Of a DNA stretch of 64,000 nucleotides, positions 18,899 through 36,439 are shown piece after piece. The stretch is from Scylla paramamosain (lineage: Eukaryota; Arthropoda; Malacostraca; Decapoda; Portunidae), in NCBI RefSeq assembly GCF_035594125.1, contig NC_087183.1, positions 6,884,868 through 6,948,867 on the forward strand, written 5' to 3'. Positions within the stretch are counted from its first letter, which is position 1; every line of letters starts with the position of its first letter. The position numbers were made by a program, and so were the translations under genes. A model generated the notes under the pieces. It searched no databases and was not told the DNA's origin. It saw only the letters and a list, made by a program, of their open reading frames with translations.

Positions 18899-19168
18899 TT
18901 ACCTAGTGTGAACTAAAAACCATGTAACACCATACCAGCCGTACCCTTCACCGCCGCCTGCTGGATAATTGTCTCCCGTGGTGCTCCAAACGTCCTCCTT
19001 TGACTGTTGGTTGCCAATGCATGTCTTGTAGAAGGTCCACAGCATCAAGCAAACAGCCACCATTACAATGAAGTTTGCTACGATACTCTCACTGGATGGC
19101 TTCTTGTTTGTCTTGGTGCAATACATTTCCACTGCCACCACTCTCCACAAGCTGGCAATACCTGGCAA
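18899..19168 (-). CDS. Hypothetical small membrane protein or exon (left arm)
   Basis: An 89-codon frame contains one clear hydrophobic segment (about 34-49, VANFIVMVAVCLMLWTFY) followed by a polar, glycine-rich tail. An inner ATG (MYCTKTNKK...) may be the true start, giving 75 aa. The frame ends at H-T-R-stop with the bases CTAGGTAAGG, so it could equally be an exon ending at a GTAAGG donor. It lies between the POT1-like gene and the decayed Harbinger element and is identical in both arms. I do not recognise the family, and it may be chance. Confidence 0.3.
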   Translation of the reverse strand: MPGIASLWRVVAVEMYCTKTNKKPSSESIVANFIVMVAVCLMLWTFYKTCIGNQQSKEDVWSTTGDNYPAGGGEGYGWYGVTWFLVHTR

Positions 19169-19189
19169 TAAATCCTCCCAGCTGGATGT

Positions 19190-19635
19190 ACGTTCACACA
19201 GGTGGCTGGGAAGGGGCAGCTGGTTCGCAGGAAATTAATATAAACAAACAGCAACTCAACAAGATGTCTTCCTCCAGTGATAGCTGCACTTCTTTTAGCA
19301 TACCAAAAGATAAAATGGAAAAGGAAATATCTGTAGACACATCCCTGGTTGTGCCAAAGAGGAGAAAGGAGTGTCTGTCACACTCTTTTGCCTGAGCTGA
19401 GTGTGGAAGACCCAGACACCATGAGGCAGTGGATATGCTTCAAAAGCAAGCAATGTAATGGTCTTCTGCAGCTTTTGACTCTCCTCATCAAGAAGGAAGA
19501 TACCCACATGAGGGATGCAGTGACACCTGGTGAATGTCTGACAGTTATGCTGTGTTACCTATGAGCACCAACAGGTAAGGAAGAGTGATCGGTATCTATT
19601 AAGAAGTTGGCTCCTTCTGTAGCGGTTACTACTCA

Positions 19636-19731
<96 letters not shown>

Positions 19732-19990
19732 AGTCTCGGGTCCCAGAGATGACACTGGTCCCTCACTAGCTCCTTCAGCATTAACTTTTCTGCCTCTGGA
19801 CACCACATCTTCCACAACTCTTCCCAAGGACACGATGTAAACAAAGCAGCAGGCAGCTGGACAAGACCAACCTGTCGGTCTTGTTGGTACAGATGGCAAT
19901 TCCAGCCGCCAAGCACCAAAAGTCCAGCAGGCGGGCCAACCCAGCTTGAGGTGGCTGGCAATTCAGCAGCAAACTGCCAAGTGTGAACCT
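19190..19990 (+). pseudogene. Decayed PIF/Harbinger transposase fragment (left arm)
   Basis: A frame beginning MSSSSDSCTSF at 19,264 is followed, in another frame, by LLPELSVEDPD, a stretch ending LLTLLIKKEDTHMRDAVTP, and CLTVMLCYL. This is the conserved segment of Harbinger transposases ending just before the ATG-rich HTH. At least one frameshift and the stop after CYL break it. A (TA)n array occupies 19,643-19,727. The ends carry similar inverted motifs (gttcacacaggtgg near 19,194 and ccaagtgtgaacctgcc near 19,977), so the limits are approximate. Confidence 0.6.
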
Positions 19991-20319
19991 GCCTTTCGTG
20001 TAGTCTATGGCATACTGTAGGCCACGGGAACCTTTCAGAACACTGTACCACCCTCAGTCAAGCTACCCATGTGCTGTGCAGTCACTGGCCCCAGTAATTG
20101 TTAGCTGTCTTTTGATACAAATGCAACAAAAGAGATAACTTAACATGCTGCTTTCATGACCACCCAAACTGCTGTGCCCTGACTTCCTATTAAGGTGTAT
20201 GTTACACTAAGTTGCTGTTTATCTGCAACGAAAATAAACCACATGAGCTTAGAGGAGAGTTTGGAAAGTGGGATTTTAGGCTTGGATCTATGAGGGGATC
20301 CAAAGTGGTCAAAGCATCC

Positions 20320-20610
20320 CTGGTTGGGTTAGGTTAGTGTCTTTACAGGAGGCATAAACCTCCTGTTTAGGTTAGGATAGATAACATTAGGTTAAATTTG
20401 GTTAGTGTCCTTAAGGAAGGGTCCAGAGGTTAGGTTAGATAAGGTTAGTGTCCTTAAGGGTGAGAGTGTCCAGCTACTAGTTGGTTAAGTTAAGTATGGT
20501 TAGGTTGTCCTTTAGGGAGGTCCATGGGGTTGTGAAGCCCTTCAGTTAGGTTAGTGACATTGGGGGTGTCCAGAGGGGTGTAACCCTCCACAGTTAGGTT
20601 AGGATAGGCT
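20320..20610. repeat. GGTTA/TTAGG-bearing minisatellite (left arm)
   Basis: Imperfect units of about 50 bp contain gttaggttagtgtccttaag followed by a tccagagg-like phrase. Each carries one to three GGTTA pentamers, the arthropod telomere motif in permuted form, but never in a long pure array. Confidence 0.75.
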
Positions 20611-20773
20611 AGAAATTTCCCATTTTCAAAATAAGGTATTTCTCATGAATGTCAAAATTGGCTCAATTTGGCTCTCCCCACTTTAAAACCACTTTCCCAC
20701 CAGGTCTGTAAGCTAACACACTTATCTTACATAGCATAGCCTCTCATTGATCATAACTGGCTTGCCTCTACAC

Positions 20774-21504
20774 CAGTGGTTCTTAGCCCCTGGGTCAAAA
20801 CCCGAAGTTGGGTCACCAAGCCATTTCAATGGGTCACCAAGGATGTATGTACAGTTTTTCCCCAATATGCCTATTCAGAATGTTATCAAAGTATCAATCA
20901 TGTGGTTTTACTGATGTTTTCAACCAATATACCATATGAAACTATTACTCTTCACAGAATCTACATCTCAATGTTCAGAGCATTTCTAGCCACATTTTAC
21001 CCCGCCAGAAATTAATAATAAATTTACCTCATGGGGATTCCAGGGGGGTGAAGCCTCCCCTCCTCCATTAGAAGTTTACAAAATGTTAGGTTAGGTTAAT
21101 TTACCTTATGGAGGGGGGTCTATGGAGGGGATTTCCCCCATGGTTAGGGAGTTACAAAATGTTAGGTTAGGTTAGTTTACCTTATGGGGTGTCACCCATT
21201 GGTTAGGAGGATATAAAATCTTAGGTTAGTTTACCTTAAGAGGGGGTAGTAGGTTAGGGAGGTATTGGTTGAAACTGCACATTTACCAATTATGCGTATA
21301 AAATACCTAAGTCATTAACATCTAAGGCTAACTAGATCATAGACACAGACAGTTTAAAAGGTGAAGAAGAGAGAGAGAAAAAAAAGCCTACATCTACTTT
21401 TGCTTTTTCAAATCTAATTTGAAGAGTTTATGAAGGTATATGGGTCACCATGGTCAATCTGGACAGGATTTTGGGTCGCAGACAAAAAAGATTAAGAACC
21501 ACTG
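20774..21504. mobile_element. Non-autonomous hAT element, 731 bp (left arm)
   Basis: Terminal inverted repeats cagtggttctta and taagaaccactg are flanked by a perfect 8-bp duplication, ctctacac (20,766-20,773 and 21,505-21,512), the hAT signature. The inside contains about 70-bp repeats (21,030-21,260) with the phrase gttaggttaggttaatttac. The 79-codon open frame at its left end has no hAT transposase features. Confidence 0.88.
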
Positions 21505-21827
21505 CTCTACACACTCACCTTGTACGTGTCACTGCCAAGCACAATCAGGGACTAGAGTAACCTGGTAAACACAGACTCTGGCCCTCCACTGAACTACTGT
21601 TCTCACCTCATTTACTAACTTTCCTCTACAACACAATCTTTTACCAAGCAAACATACAATTAAGGACCTACCTTACTTAGCGTCGACTCAGATTCGCGCC
21701 CTCCAAATGATGAAATGAACCCTCAGAAGCGTGTTTCCGAATAATATTGGTCTCCCAGCCGAAGCCAGTCATACCCCTCCGGAAAGAGTCTAAAGAACTC
21801 GTAAAGACCGATCTTTGGGGTACTCCT

Positions 21828-22398
21828 GAGAGCATTCACACACCACACATACCACTGTGGTGCCCAGTCATGTTAACCACCCAACCAATAGTTTTTAATT
21901 AACTCACGAGCTTGAGCCAGGTTCAAACTGCCGACCACGCTAAATCACCAGGAATCTGTGTCAGTGTTGCCAACTGTTGGTATTGTAAGGAGCTGTCCTA
22001 AACATAGAGGCTTTTAGCTAATTTTGACGGACGTAGGGAAATAGGAAAGGACAGGAAAATTTCCTTTAAATATAGGGACTTTGAGCAATCATCGATATTT
22101 TGTATATTAGCATTTAGCACACACATACATACACACACACAAATTTAGTATACTTACTGTTTACTCATCATGTAAGCTTCTCATTCACTTTTCATTTTCT
22201 TTGATGATCTTACAAGAAAATGGGAGATCAGATCACCTGCTCTGGGCTTTTGGTTGCTTACTTGTACAATATGCGTGTAACAACGTGGGTTAGGAGTGAA
22301 GTGTGTAGGATAAGGCATAAGCGTCGCACCAGGTGCCTCCCTCACCCTTAGCACGATGGAGGAGGCAGGCCCAACACACCCAAGAAAATAAGGACTAG
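21828..22398. other. Unique spacer at the centre of the palindrome (571 bp)
   Basis: The two halves of this segment do not match each other, so the palindrome is not fold-back perfect. A 99-codon minus frame spans part of it and the right arm but has no recognisable features. The spacer lies between the 5' ends of the two POT1-like genes and is therefore the likely shared upstream region. A possible non-coding first exon for each copy lies in the adjoining arm, ending at an AAG|GTAGGT donor (22,556/22,557 on the plus strand and its mirror near 21,670). Confidence 0.75.
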
Positions 22399-22722
22399 GA
22401 GGAGTACCCCAAAGATCGGTCTTTACGAGTTCTTTAGACTCTTTCCGGAGGGGTATGACTGGCTTCGGCTGGGAGACCAATATTATTCGGAAACACGCTT
22501 CTGAGGGTTCATTTCATCATTTGGAGGGCGCGAATCTGAGTCGACGCTAAGTAAGGTAGGTCCTTAATTGTATGTTTGCTTGGTAAAAGATTGTGTTGTA
22601 GAGGAAAGTTAGTAAATGAGGTGAGAACAGTAGTTCAGTGGAGGGCCAGAGTCTGTGTTTACCAGGTTACTCTAGTCCCTGATTGTGCTTGGCAGTGACA
22701 CGTACAAGGTGAGTGTGTAGAG

Positions 22723-23453
22723 CAGTGGTTCTTAATCTTTTTTGTCTGCGACCCAAAATCCTGTCCAGATTGACCATGGTGACCCATATACCTTCATAAA
22801 CTCTTCAAATTAGATTTGAAAAAGCAAAAGTAGATGTAGGCTTTTTTTTCTCTCTCTCTTCTTCACCTTTTAAACTGTCTGTGTCTATGATCTAGTTAGC
22901 CTTAGATGTTAATGACTTAGGTATTTTATACACATAATTGGTAAATGTGCAGTTTCAACCAATACCTCCCTAACCTACTACCCCCTCTTAAGGTAAACTA
23001 ACCTAAGATTTTATATCCTCCTAACCAATGGGTGACACCCCATAAGGTAAACTAACCTAACCTAACATTTTGTAACTCCCTAACCATGGGGGAAATCCCC
23101 TCCATAGACCCCCCTCCATAAGGTAAATTAACCTAACCTAACATTTTGTAAACTTCTAATGGAGGAGGGGAGGCTTCACCCCCCTGGAATCCCCATGAGG
23201 TAAATTTATTATTAATTTCTGGCGGGGTAAAATGTGGCTAGAAATGCTCTGAACATTGAGATGTAGATTCTGTGAAGAGTAATAGTTTCATATGGTATAT
23301 TGGTTGAAAACATCAGTAAAACCACATGATTGATACTTTGATAACATTCTGAATAGGCATATTGGGGAAAAACTGTACACACATCCTTGGTGACCCATTG
23401 AAATGGCTTGGTGACCCAACTTCGGGTTTTGACCCAGGGGCTAAGAACCACTG
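22723..23453. mobile_element. Non-autonomous hAT element, 731 bp (right arm)
   Basis: Mirror copy of the element at 20,774-21,504, with the same 8-bp duplication as gtgtagag (22,715-22,722 and 23,454-23,461). The length is equal, so it was present before the arms were duplicated. Confidence 0.88.
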
Positions 23454-23609
23454 GTGTAGAGGCAAGCCAGTTATGATCAATGAGAGGCTATGCTATGTAA
23501 GATAAGTGTGTTAGCTTACAGACCTGGTGGGAAAGTGGTTTTAAAGTGGGGAGAGCCAAATTGAGCCAATTTTGACATTCATGAGAAATACCTTATTTTG
23601 AAAATGGGA

Positions 23610-23905
23610 AATTTCTAGCCTATCCTAACCTAACTGTGGAGGGTTACACCCCTCTGGACACCCCCAATGTCACTAACCTAACTGAAGGGCTTCACAACCC
23701 CATGGACCTCCCTAAAGGACAACCTAACCATACTTAACTTAACCAACTAGTAGCTGGACACTCTCACCCTTAAGGACACTAACCTTATCTAACCTAACCT
23801 CTGGACCCTTCCTTAAGGACACTAACCAAATTTAACCTAATGTTATCTATCCTAACCTAAACAGGAGGTTTATGCCTCCTGTAAAGACACTAACCTAACC
23901 CAACC
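23610..23905. repeat. CCTAA-bearing minisatellite (right arm)
   Basis: Mirror of the repeat at 20,320-20,610, here read as taacctaacctaa phrases within ~50-bp units. Confidence 0.75.
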
Positions 23906-24164
23906 AGGGATGCTTTGACCACTTTGGATCCCCTCATAGATCCAAGCCTAAAATCCCACTTTCCAAACTCTCCTCTAAGCTCATGTGGTTTATTTTCGTT
24001 GCAGATAAACAGCAACTTAGTGTAACATACACCTTAATAGGAAGTCAGGGCACAGCAGTTTGGGTGGTCATGAAAGCAGCATGTTAAGTTATCTCTTTTG
24101 TTGCATTTGTATCAAAAGACAGCTAACAATTACTGGGGCCAGTGACTGCACAGCACATGGGTAG

Positions 24165-24495
24165 CTTGACTGAGGGTGGTACAGTGTTCTGAAAGGTTCC
24201 CGTGGCCTACAGTATGCCATAGACTACACGAAAGGCAGGTTCACACTTGGCAGTTTGCTGCTGAATTGCCAGCCACCTCAAGCTGGGTTGGCCCGCCTGC
24301 TGGACTTTTGGTGCTTGGCGGCTGGAATTGCCATCTGTACCAACAAGACCGACAGGTTGGTCTTGTCCAGCTGCCTGCTGCTTTGTTTACATCGTGTCCT
24401 TGGGAAGAGTTGTGGAAGATGTGGTGTCCAGAGGCAGAAAAGTTAATGCTGAAGGAGCTAGTGAGGGACCAGTGTCATCTCTGGGACCCGAGACT

Positions 24496-24585
<90 letters not shown>

Positions 24586-24960
24586 TGAGTAGTAACCGCT
24601 ACAGAAGGAGCCAACTTCTTAATAGATACCGATCACTCTTCCTTACCTGTTGGTGCTCATAGGTAACACAGCATAACTGTCAGACATTCACCAGGTGTCA
24701 CTGCATCCCTCATGTGGGTATCTTCCTTCTTGATGAGGAGAGTCAAAAGCTGCAGAAGACCATTACATTGCTTGCTTTTGAAGCATATCCACTGCCTCAT
24801 GGTGTCTGGGTCTTCCACACTCAGCTCAGGCAAAAGAGTGTGACAGACACTCCTTTCTCCTCTTTGGCACAACCAGGGATGTGTCTACAGATATTTCCTT
24901 TTCCATTTTATCTTTTGGTATGCTAAAAGAAGTGCAGCTATCACTGGAGGAAGACATCTT
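24165..24960 (-). pseudogene. Decayed PIF/Harbinger transposase fragment (right arm)
   Basis: Mirror of 19,190-19,990 with the same frame breaks. Its (TA)n array (about 24,499-24,580) is a few units shorter than the left one. Confidence 0.6.
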
Positions 24961-25052
24961 GTTGAGTTGCTGTTTGTTTATATTAATTTCCTGCGAACCA
25001 GCTGCCCCTTCCCAGCCACCTGTGTGAACGTACATCCAGCTGGGAGGATTTA

Positions 25053-25322
25053 TTGCCAGGTATTGCCAGCTTGTGGAGAGTGGTGGCAGTGGAAATGTAT
25101 TGCACCAAGACAAACAAGAAGCCATCCAGTGAGAGTATCGTAGCAAACTTCATTGTAATGGTGGCTGTTTGCTTGATGCTGTGGACCTTCTACAAGACAT
25201 GCATTGGCAACCAACAGTCAAAGGAGGACGTTTGGAGCACCACGGGAGACAATTATCCAGCAGGCGGCGGTGAAGGGTACGGCTGGTATGGTGTTACATG
25301 GTTTTTAGTTCACACTAGGTAA
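25053..25322 (+). CDS. Hypothetical small membrane protein or exon (right arm)
   Basis: Identical in translation to the frame at 18,899-19,168: one hydrophobic segment and a glycine-rich tail, ending beside a GTAAGG. The doubts about whether it is expressed are the same. Confidence 0.3.
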   Translation: MPGIASLWRVVAVEMYCTKTNKKPSSESIVANFIVMVAVCLMLWTFYKTCIGNQQSKEDVWSTTGDNYPAGGGEGYGWYGVTWFLVHTR

Positions 25323-25628
25323 GGGAAGGAGGAAATAGAGAGAATAAAAAACTCTAATACTGTAATATTACATACTCTACCTATTCCTAACAGTGTGTGT
25401 ATGTGTGAGTGTCCATTTTGTACTTTATTTGTTTGACATTCTTTTCTTGTATTTATAGTTCCTTGTGAAAGGATTCACTCTTTAAGTCTGAAATGTCGGA
25501 CGATTGGAGTTCTGAGTGTGCTAGTGCTCCTGTTGGTTACCAACTGCTATTGATCTCACACCAATAGCTGTACCCATTCACATGCTCTGTGTTTTTTAAT
25601 CTTGCTTCCTTTGTAATTTTCTAACCTG

Positions 25629-25631
<3 letters not shown>

Positions 25632-25720
<89 letters not shown>
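25632..25720. repeat. (TA)n microsatellite, right arm
   Basis: Partner of 18,513-18,590, a few units longer here. Confidence 0.9.
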
Positions 25721-25723
<3 letters not shown>

Positions 25724-26737
25724 GAAAGTGGACATTAAAAATCTGCTGACGAGCAAATCCTTTCCCTTTCTGGCTTATGTGCTAATGCTGTAAGAACTTT
25801 ATTGGTAATGTTATGTGGATCTACTACAGACACAGCAGGCTCGGCTGTTTGTGTTGTCACAGCCGTAGCTCCCATGCAGACTGTTGTGTTTGTTTTGAAA
25901 CTGGGCAGCCATTTTGTGTTTGTGGGACTTTTGTTTTCATAATAAAAGTTTATATAATGAAAGTATGGCCATGGATGTCAAGCTTTTTTCACCAGTGTCA
26001 TGTACTTACCTAATAAAAAAATATATTTTAAAGGGTCTTTTTTCTCCTCCCTGTAATGATGAACTTTCAGATCTTCCTCCACATTTCACTTCCATTACTA
26101 TTGGTCCTCATTTTCATTCCTTCTGTTGAATCAAAGGTTTGTTACTTGAAAATGAGAAGTAAGTGAAAAAGTTGTGTGTGTCCAGGGAGAGAGAGGGAGA
26201 GAGAGAGATACACGAATGTGCAATGGGAAAAGGGAACAACTACCAATAAAAGACTAGGATGGGGAACCTATGAACCAAAAGAAGACCAAAGAGGAGGGGA
26301 GCAGCTTCTGAGAGTCTGCAAGGCACCACAGGGAGAGAAAATCAGTTATGGAGAAGTTTGCCCATGGAGATTGGATTGGATGACTGGTGACAATATCATC
26401 TTGTGGTGGCAGGTGAGGTGTGAGGACTAGGTGGGCTGAGAAGAAACTTGGAAAAAAATTGGTGTTATGCCACAAAAGCTCATGCAGAAAGCAGAGGGAG
26501 AGGAATCAGACAGAATCTAACCTTACTACAGTATATGTACATACAAATTCTGTGCTTGGTAGCTGTGTGGTTGAGCATTTACAACACGGCTTAGGAACAG
26601 AACTCCATTGCAATCTGACTTCTTTTACTTATTGTTTTACTATTTGTTTACTTGTAGGTACACTTTATTATTCTATTTCCTTTTGATATGTGTTTATTAC
26701 ATTTTTAAACTTAAGGTCTTGTTTTTCCAGATAAGCC

Positions 26738-32374
<5,637 letters not shown>

Positions 32375-32830
32375 TGAGGAGAGGAATCCAGTCTTAAGGA
32401 TATCTTGCTGCCTGAAGATGTCCAAAAGTTTGCCATGGTAAAATGAAGTCCCAGAGAAGATGAGAAAGGAAAGCACAAGAACAGGCTGCCAAAGGAATTA
32501 GATGAGAGGCATTACTTGAGGAAAATATGTTATTCTTGTTTCATTTGATACTTGAAATAGAAGGAACATTTGTTATTGCAGGGAAGCTGATGTAATTTTG
32601 TAAAATCATTTCATGTTCATTTCTGTCTAAAATGTACTTTGAAAAATAAGCAAATGATAAAGCTATTTTGGAGTTTTTTTATGTACATTTTGTACATGAT
32701 GTTGATGCTTGTGGATGTCATCACCAGCATCATCAGGACAGTTTTATATATTTATCTATTCTTTATTCTTATTTTTATTTATTTATTTTTCTTTTTGCAT
32801 GTAACATTAGACAGCTGTAGCTACTTAACC

Positions 32831-32907
<77 letters not shown>

Positions 32908-33499
32908 GGAAGAAAACAGGCAAGTGACATTACAAGTAAACGCAGTCTTGAGCAGCTGGGGGAGGTGTGGGCCTCGTTAGCTGCTCCTAATCCTGATTTG
33001 TAGGCTTTGAAGGCTGGGCAGCTGAGTGTATCTTTCGACTAGATTATCCAGTAACCTTTCCCCTTCCTGTCTGGAAACCACTCTTTGTTTATTATCAGTC
33101 ATAAAGAGGTTCCAGAAGTACCGCAAGAAGAGGTCGAGCGGCAGAAAAAACAATGGCATTCCTTCACAAAGAGCAGCCCAGTACCACCTTCCCCTTTACT
33201 TATTTCATCTTTTATTGCATTGTTTTCCATGTTATTGTATTAGTGATTAGTTATAGGATCAGATAAGTCTTTAGGCATCATTTGAAAAATCATACCTTGC
33301 ATTACTTTTCACTGTTACAGAAACAAAACAATCCTCACTTGTCCTGGGCAAGGCTGGCTCCACCCAGCCCTGGGTAGATTGATCATTTCCCAGTCTATGA
33401 GGAGACTTCCTGCCTCCTCCTCAGCTTTCCTTGCATTGAGATCCAGCAAGGGGCAGCCAAAACCCACTGCTAGCACTGCCAGGCAATTGGTGTGTGGAA

Positions 33500-33870
33500 C
33501 ATATTTGGATGGGTGAGTGGCTGGGTGTGTGGGGAATGTAAGTGATGGGGTGTGGATGGTGGGTTTGGTGTAAGTGAGTGGATGGGGAAGTGGTTGGGTG
33601 AATGAGTGAGTAAGTTAGGTAAGTCAGTGGACAATGGATCGCTTAGTGGGTGGTTGTGGTTGTGGATGGGTGTTGTGTAATAAAAAGTAGGGTGGATGGG
33701 TTGGTGAGTGTGGATGGGATGATGGATGGGTGTGTGGGTGGTTGGATCAGTGGGTAGGAGATGGATGGATGGGCGGGTGGGCCTGTAGTTACTGTGTGGT
33801 GGCTGGACAGGTGGGTTAATAGAAGTGGGTGAGTGTGAGTGAGTGGATGGATGGATGCAAATAAAATAGT
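33500..33870. repeat. Degenerate GTGG/ATGG-rich minisatellite (right arm)
   Basis: Mirror of 10,290-10,640 but with numerous substitutions and small indels. The diverged outer arm also includes shorter trinucleotide and CT arrays (CT at 34,084-34,110 is about half its partner). Bases 32,375-33,500 hold the (TA)n at 32,833-32,905 and no clear exon. Confidence 0.75.
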
Positions 33871-34023
33871 CGTATCATTTTGATTTGTAGAAAGAAATTC
33901 AATATATAATAAATAAGTGAAAATATAATTGAATAACAATTATTAGTTAAATTACACAAAAAAAAATACTACTACTACTACTACTACTACAAGAAGTACT
34001 GCTACCACTGCTAGTACTATTTC

Positions 34024-34056
<33 letters not shown>

Positions 34057-34079
34057 TTAAACAGTAATTATATATAATC

Positions 34080-34110
<31 letters not shown>

Positions 34111-34161
34111 TAGCTGAATACGAAAGCTCCCCATCAAACTGAAAACGGAGACAAATGACAG

Positions 34162-34236
34162 GTCATAGTTTAGATCGTGAAGTCCGTTTTCTATGGCGTG
34201 GAGCAGGGGGCCCTCTTCTAAGTCAAATGACTCCAT
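34162..34236 (-). other. Candidate short coding exon MESFDLEEGPLL... (right arm)
   Basis: The same 25 residues as 9872-9946 are kept. The two bases after the last shared codon differ (GACCTGTCA here against GACGTCA), so the reading frame beyond diverges. Identity unknown. Confidence 0.3.
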
Positions 34237-34431
34237 CTCTACCTCGTCTTGTAGGAGGAGGTATAATCTTGTGGTTTTTGTAAGTAAGAGATATTGGTGT
34301 CATTCCTTCCTCCTCCTCCTCTAATTTTATTCTCATCTCTTCTTCCTTGAGTCCTTCACAGGAAGGAAGAAAAAGAATCAGTGCGAAGGGAAAACAAACA
34401 AACAACAACAGAAGTAAAGTCGGTAGATGAT

Positions 34432-34514
<83 letters not shown>

Positions 34515-34517
<3 letters not shown>

Positions 34518-35570
34518 CCTTCACCACAACACCCTCTTCCTCCCTGTAGTGTTTTGTACTCGTTTATTTAGGTTTTATTATTCGATATTTAGGTATTTTG
34601 GGGGTTATTTATTTATCTTTAGGTTTTGTTTACGTCTGAGTCTGGAAACAGTTGGAAATTTAGCTAAATATTGAATGTTGGTCAGTATGTAAACAAGCTG
34701 TCAGCTGAGGTAGAGAGGTCTGTGTTATCAGCCATTATTTGCTTCGTCTCTCACTTACTGTAAGCCGAACATGTTACAAGATGGAGCCACATATCTAGCC
34801 TTCATTTCCGCTGGTCAGATATATCCGCCATTGCCTGCTTTTGGTGTCATGAATTAAGGCAACATGGCCGTCGGCTTCTCCACTGAGGTTGCCGCCGACG
34901 GCCGCCATGATGGATTGCTGCCTTGTTGGTTCCTTTTTTTTTTTTTTTTCTGAAAAACTTTATTTGGCTTCTATAATAAGTTTTCATTGTTTCTAAAAAA
35001 ATTTCGTTGCTTTTGAAATGTTTTTCTTGGCTTATTTAAGTAAATGTGGTGAATTTGGTGTTTTTGTGTAAATAAAAAACGGTTTTGACAGTGATTTTTA
35101 CCCAATTTGGGTTTTTTTTTTATTTGAGGTATTAATGAAGCTTTTATTACTTCAAAAAATCGTTTATGATATTCGAAGTGTTTTGCGTTCATGTTCAGTT
35201 AAGTATGTGGACTTTTAAATAGTTTTTAATCCCGTTAAAAGTGGTGATTTTGTGATTTTTTAGATTCTTTATTTCTTTATTTCAACTTGTAACTAGCTTT
35301 ACAATATTTCAAAAAGATAGTTAAGATTTTAAAAAATTGTTTTGCCGTTGTAAAGTGAAATGAGTGGACTTTCCAGTGTTTTTAATGGTGTCAAAAGATA
35401 CAGCACTTTTTCCATATTTCATATAATATTTTTTTACAACTACTCTGGCTGGGGATGTTTTGATATTGTGAATATTAATGAAACTAATTGCCAAGTCAGA
35501 ATATATAATGCATTTGAGCCTAGCTTCAGTTTTTCTAGTGGTCAATTTCAGAATGAAATACGTTACGTAC
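34515..35570. other. Flank of right arm: GC-rich patch with hairpin, then AT-rich sequence
   Basis: No gene is recognised. Bases 34,861-34,910 hold a GC-rich inverted repeat, ggccgtcggc (34,866-34,875) and gccgacggcc (34,894-34,903), inside an otherwise AT-rich region. An ATG at 34,864 opens a short frame (MAVGFSTEVAADG) that soon loses protein-like character. Bases 34,930-35,340 are AT-rich with short homopolymer runs and no feature. Confidence 0.45.
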
Positions 35571-35671
35571 GTAAGCCAGCGGGCTGGCGGCAGCTCGCCT
35601 GTGATGTAATCAAGGATCCAGGACTCGTTCTGCTTCAGCGTCTGTCCGTCAATATTTACCGTAATTTCCAT
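35571..35671 (-). other. Candidate coding exon MEITVNIDGQTLKQ...
   Basis: From an ATG in good context (acaATGGAA) the minus strand reads MEITVNIDGQTLKQNESWIL then DYITGELPPARWL, with balanced, protein-like composition. It ends near tandem GTACGTAAC donor-like bases. I do not recognise the protein and see no second exon, so it may be chance. Confidence 0.3.
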
Positions 35672-35882
35672 TGTTTTCCAGGTGTTTCCAGCTGTTTCCA
35701 AACTCAGATGTGTAGATAGTAGTAGAAGGAAGAAAATAAGAGAAATGGAGAAGGTGGAGGAAGAAATAAGGAGAAATGGAAGAGGAAGAGGAGGCATAAC
35801 AGATAAATGCCAAGAAGACAAGATTTACCTCAGTTTCCCTTGCTGCGCTGCCTTTACAATATTTGCCCTGGCTGAGACTGTC

Positions 35883-35884
<2 letters not shown>

Positions 35885-35942
<58 letters not shown>

Positions 35943-36042
35943 ATTTTCGGATTTAGTACTAAATATAAGTTTTCTCCCTCCTCCTACAAACGTAAAATAC
36001 TTAAAACGTGAAAAATCTAAAAATACTTAAAACTGCCTTAAA

Positions 36043-36085
<43 letters not shown>
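35885..36085. repeat. (ATT)n array and poly(A) run
   Basis: About 18 ATT units (35,885-35,940) and a 30-bp A run (36,056-36,085) flank a short unique segment. Confidence 0.9.
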
Positions 36086-36087
<2 letters not shown>

Positions 36088-36089
36088 TT

Positions 36090-36398
36090 CTCACCACGCA
36101 TCTTGAAACCTCGTTGTATATATTCCGTGAAGGATAGTCTGAGGAGAGAAGCGTTCAATATTAAAGGAATTTTCTGCATTTCCTTCACCTCCAGGCTTCC
36201 CTCCTTCACTGCCCCTCCTTCAGGCTCCTTCAACTCCCTCCGTATGGTATCCTTAGCTCTTTGGGAAAACGTGGGGCTTTGTAAGATAATCTCGTCTTGC
36301 CTCTCGCGCTCTCTCCTTCCTAAGAATTTAAAAAGTGCGGGAAATTTGAAGGTTTATAAATTCACTGGTGTGTGTATGTGTGTGTGAATGTTATTTCT

Positions 36399-36439
<41 letters not shown>

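Noticed and set aside
20320..21260. TTAGG repeats as a chromosome end or interstitial telomere
   Set aside because: The pentamers occur only one to three at a time within longer minisatellite units, with genes on both sides, so this is not a telomeric array.
22181..22480. 99-codon minus-strand frame in the palindrome spacer
   Set aside because: It runs from the right arm into unique spacer, has no recognisable motif or splice structure, and is absent from the left arm.
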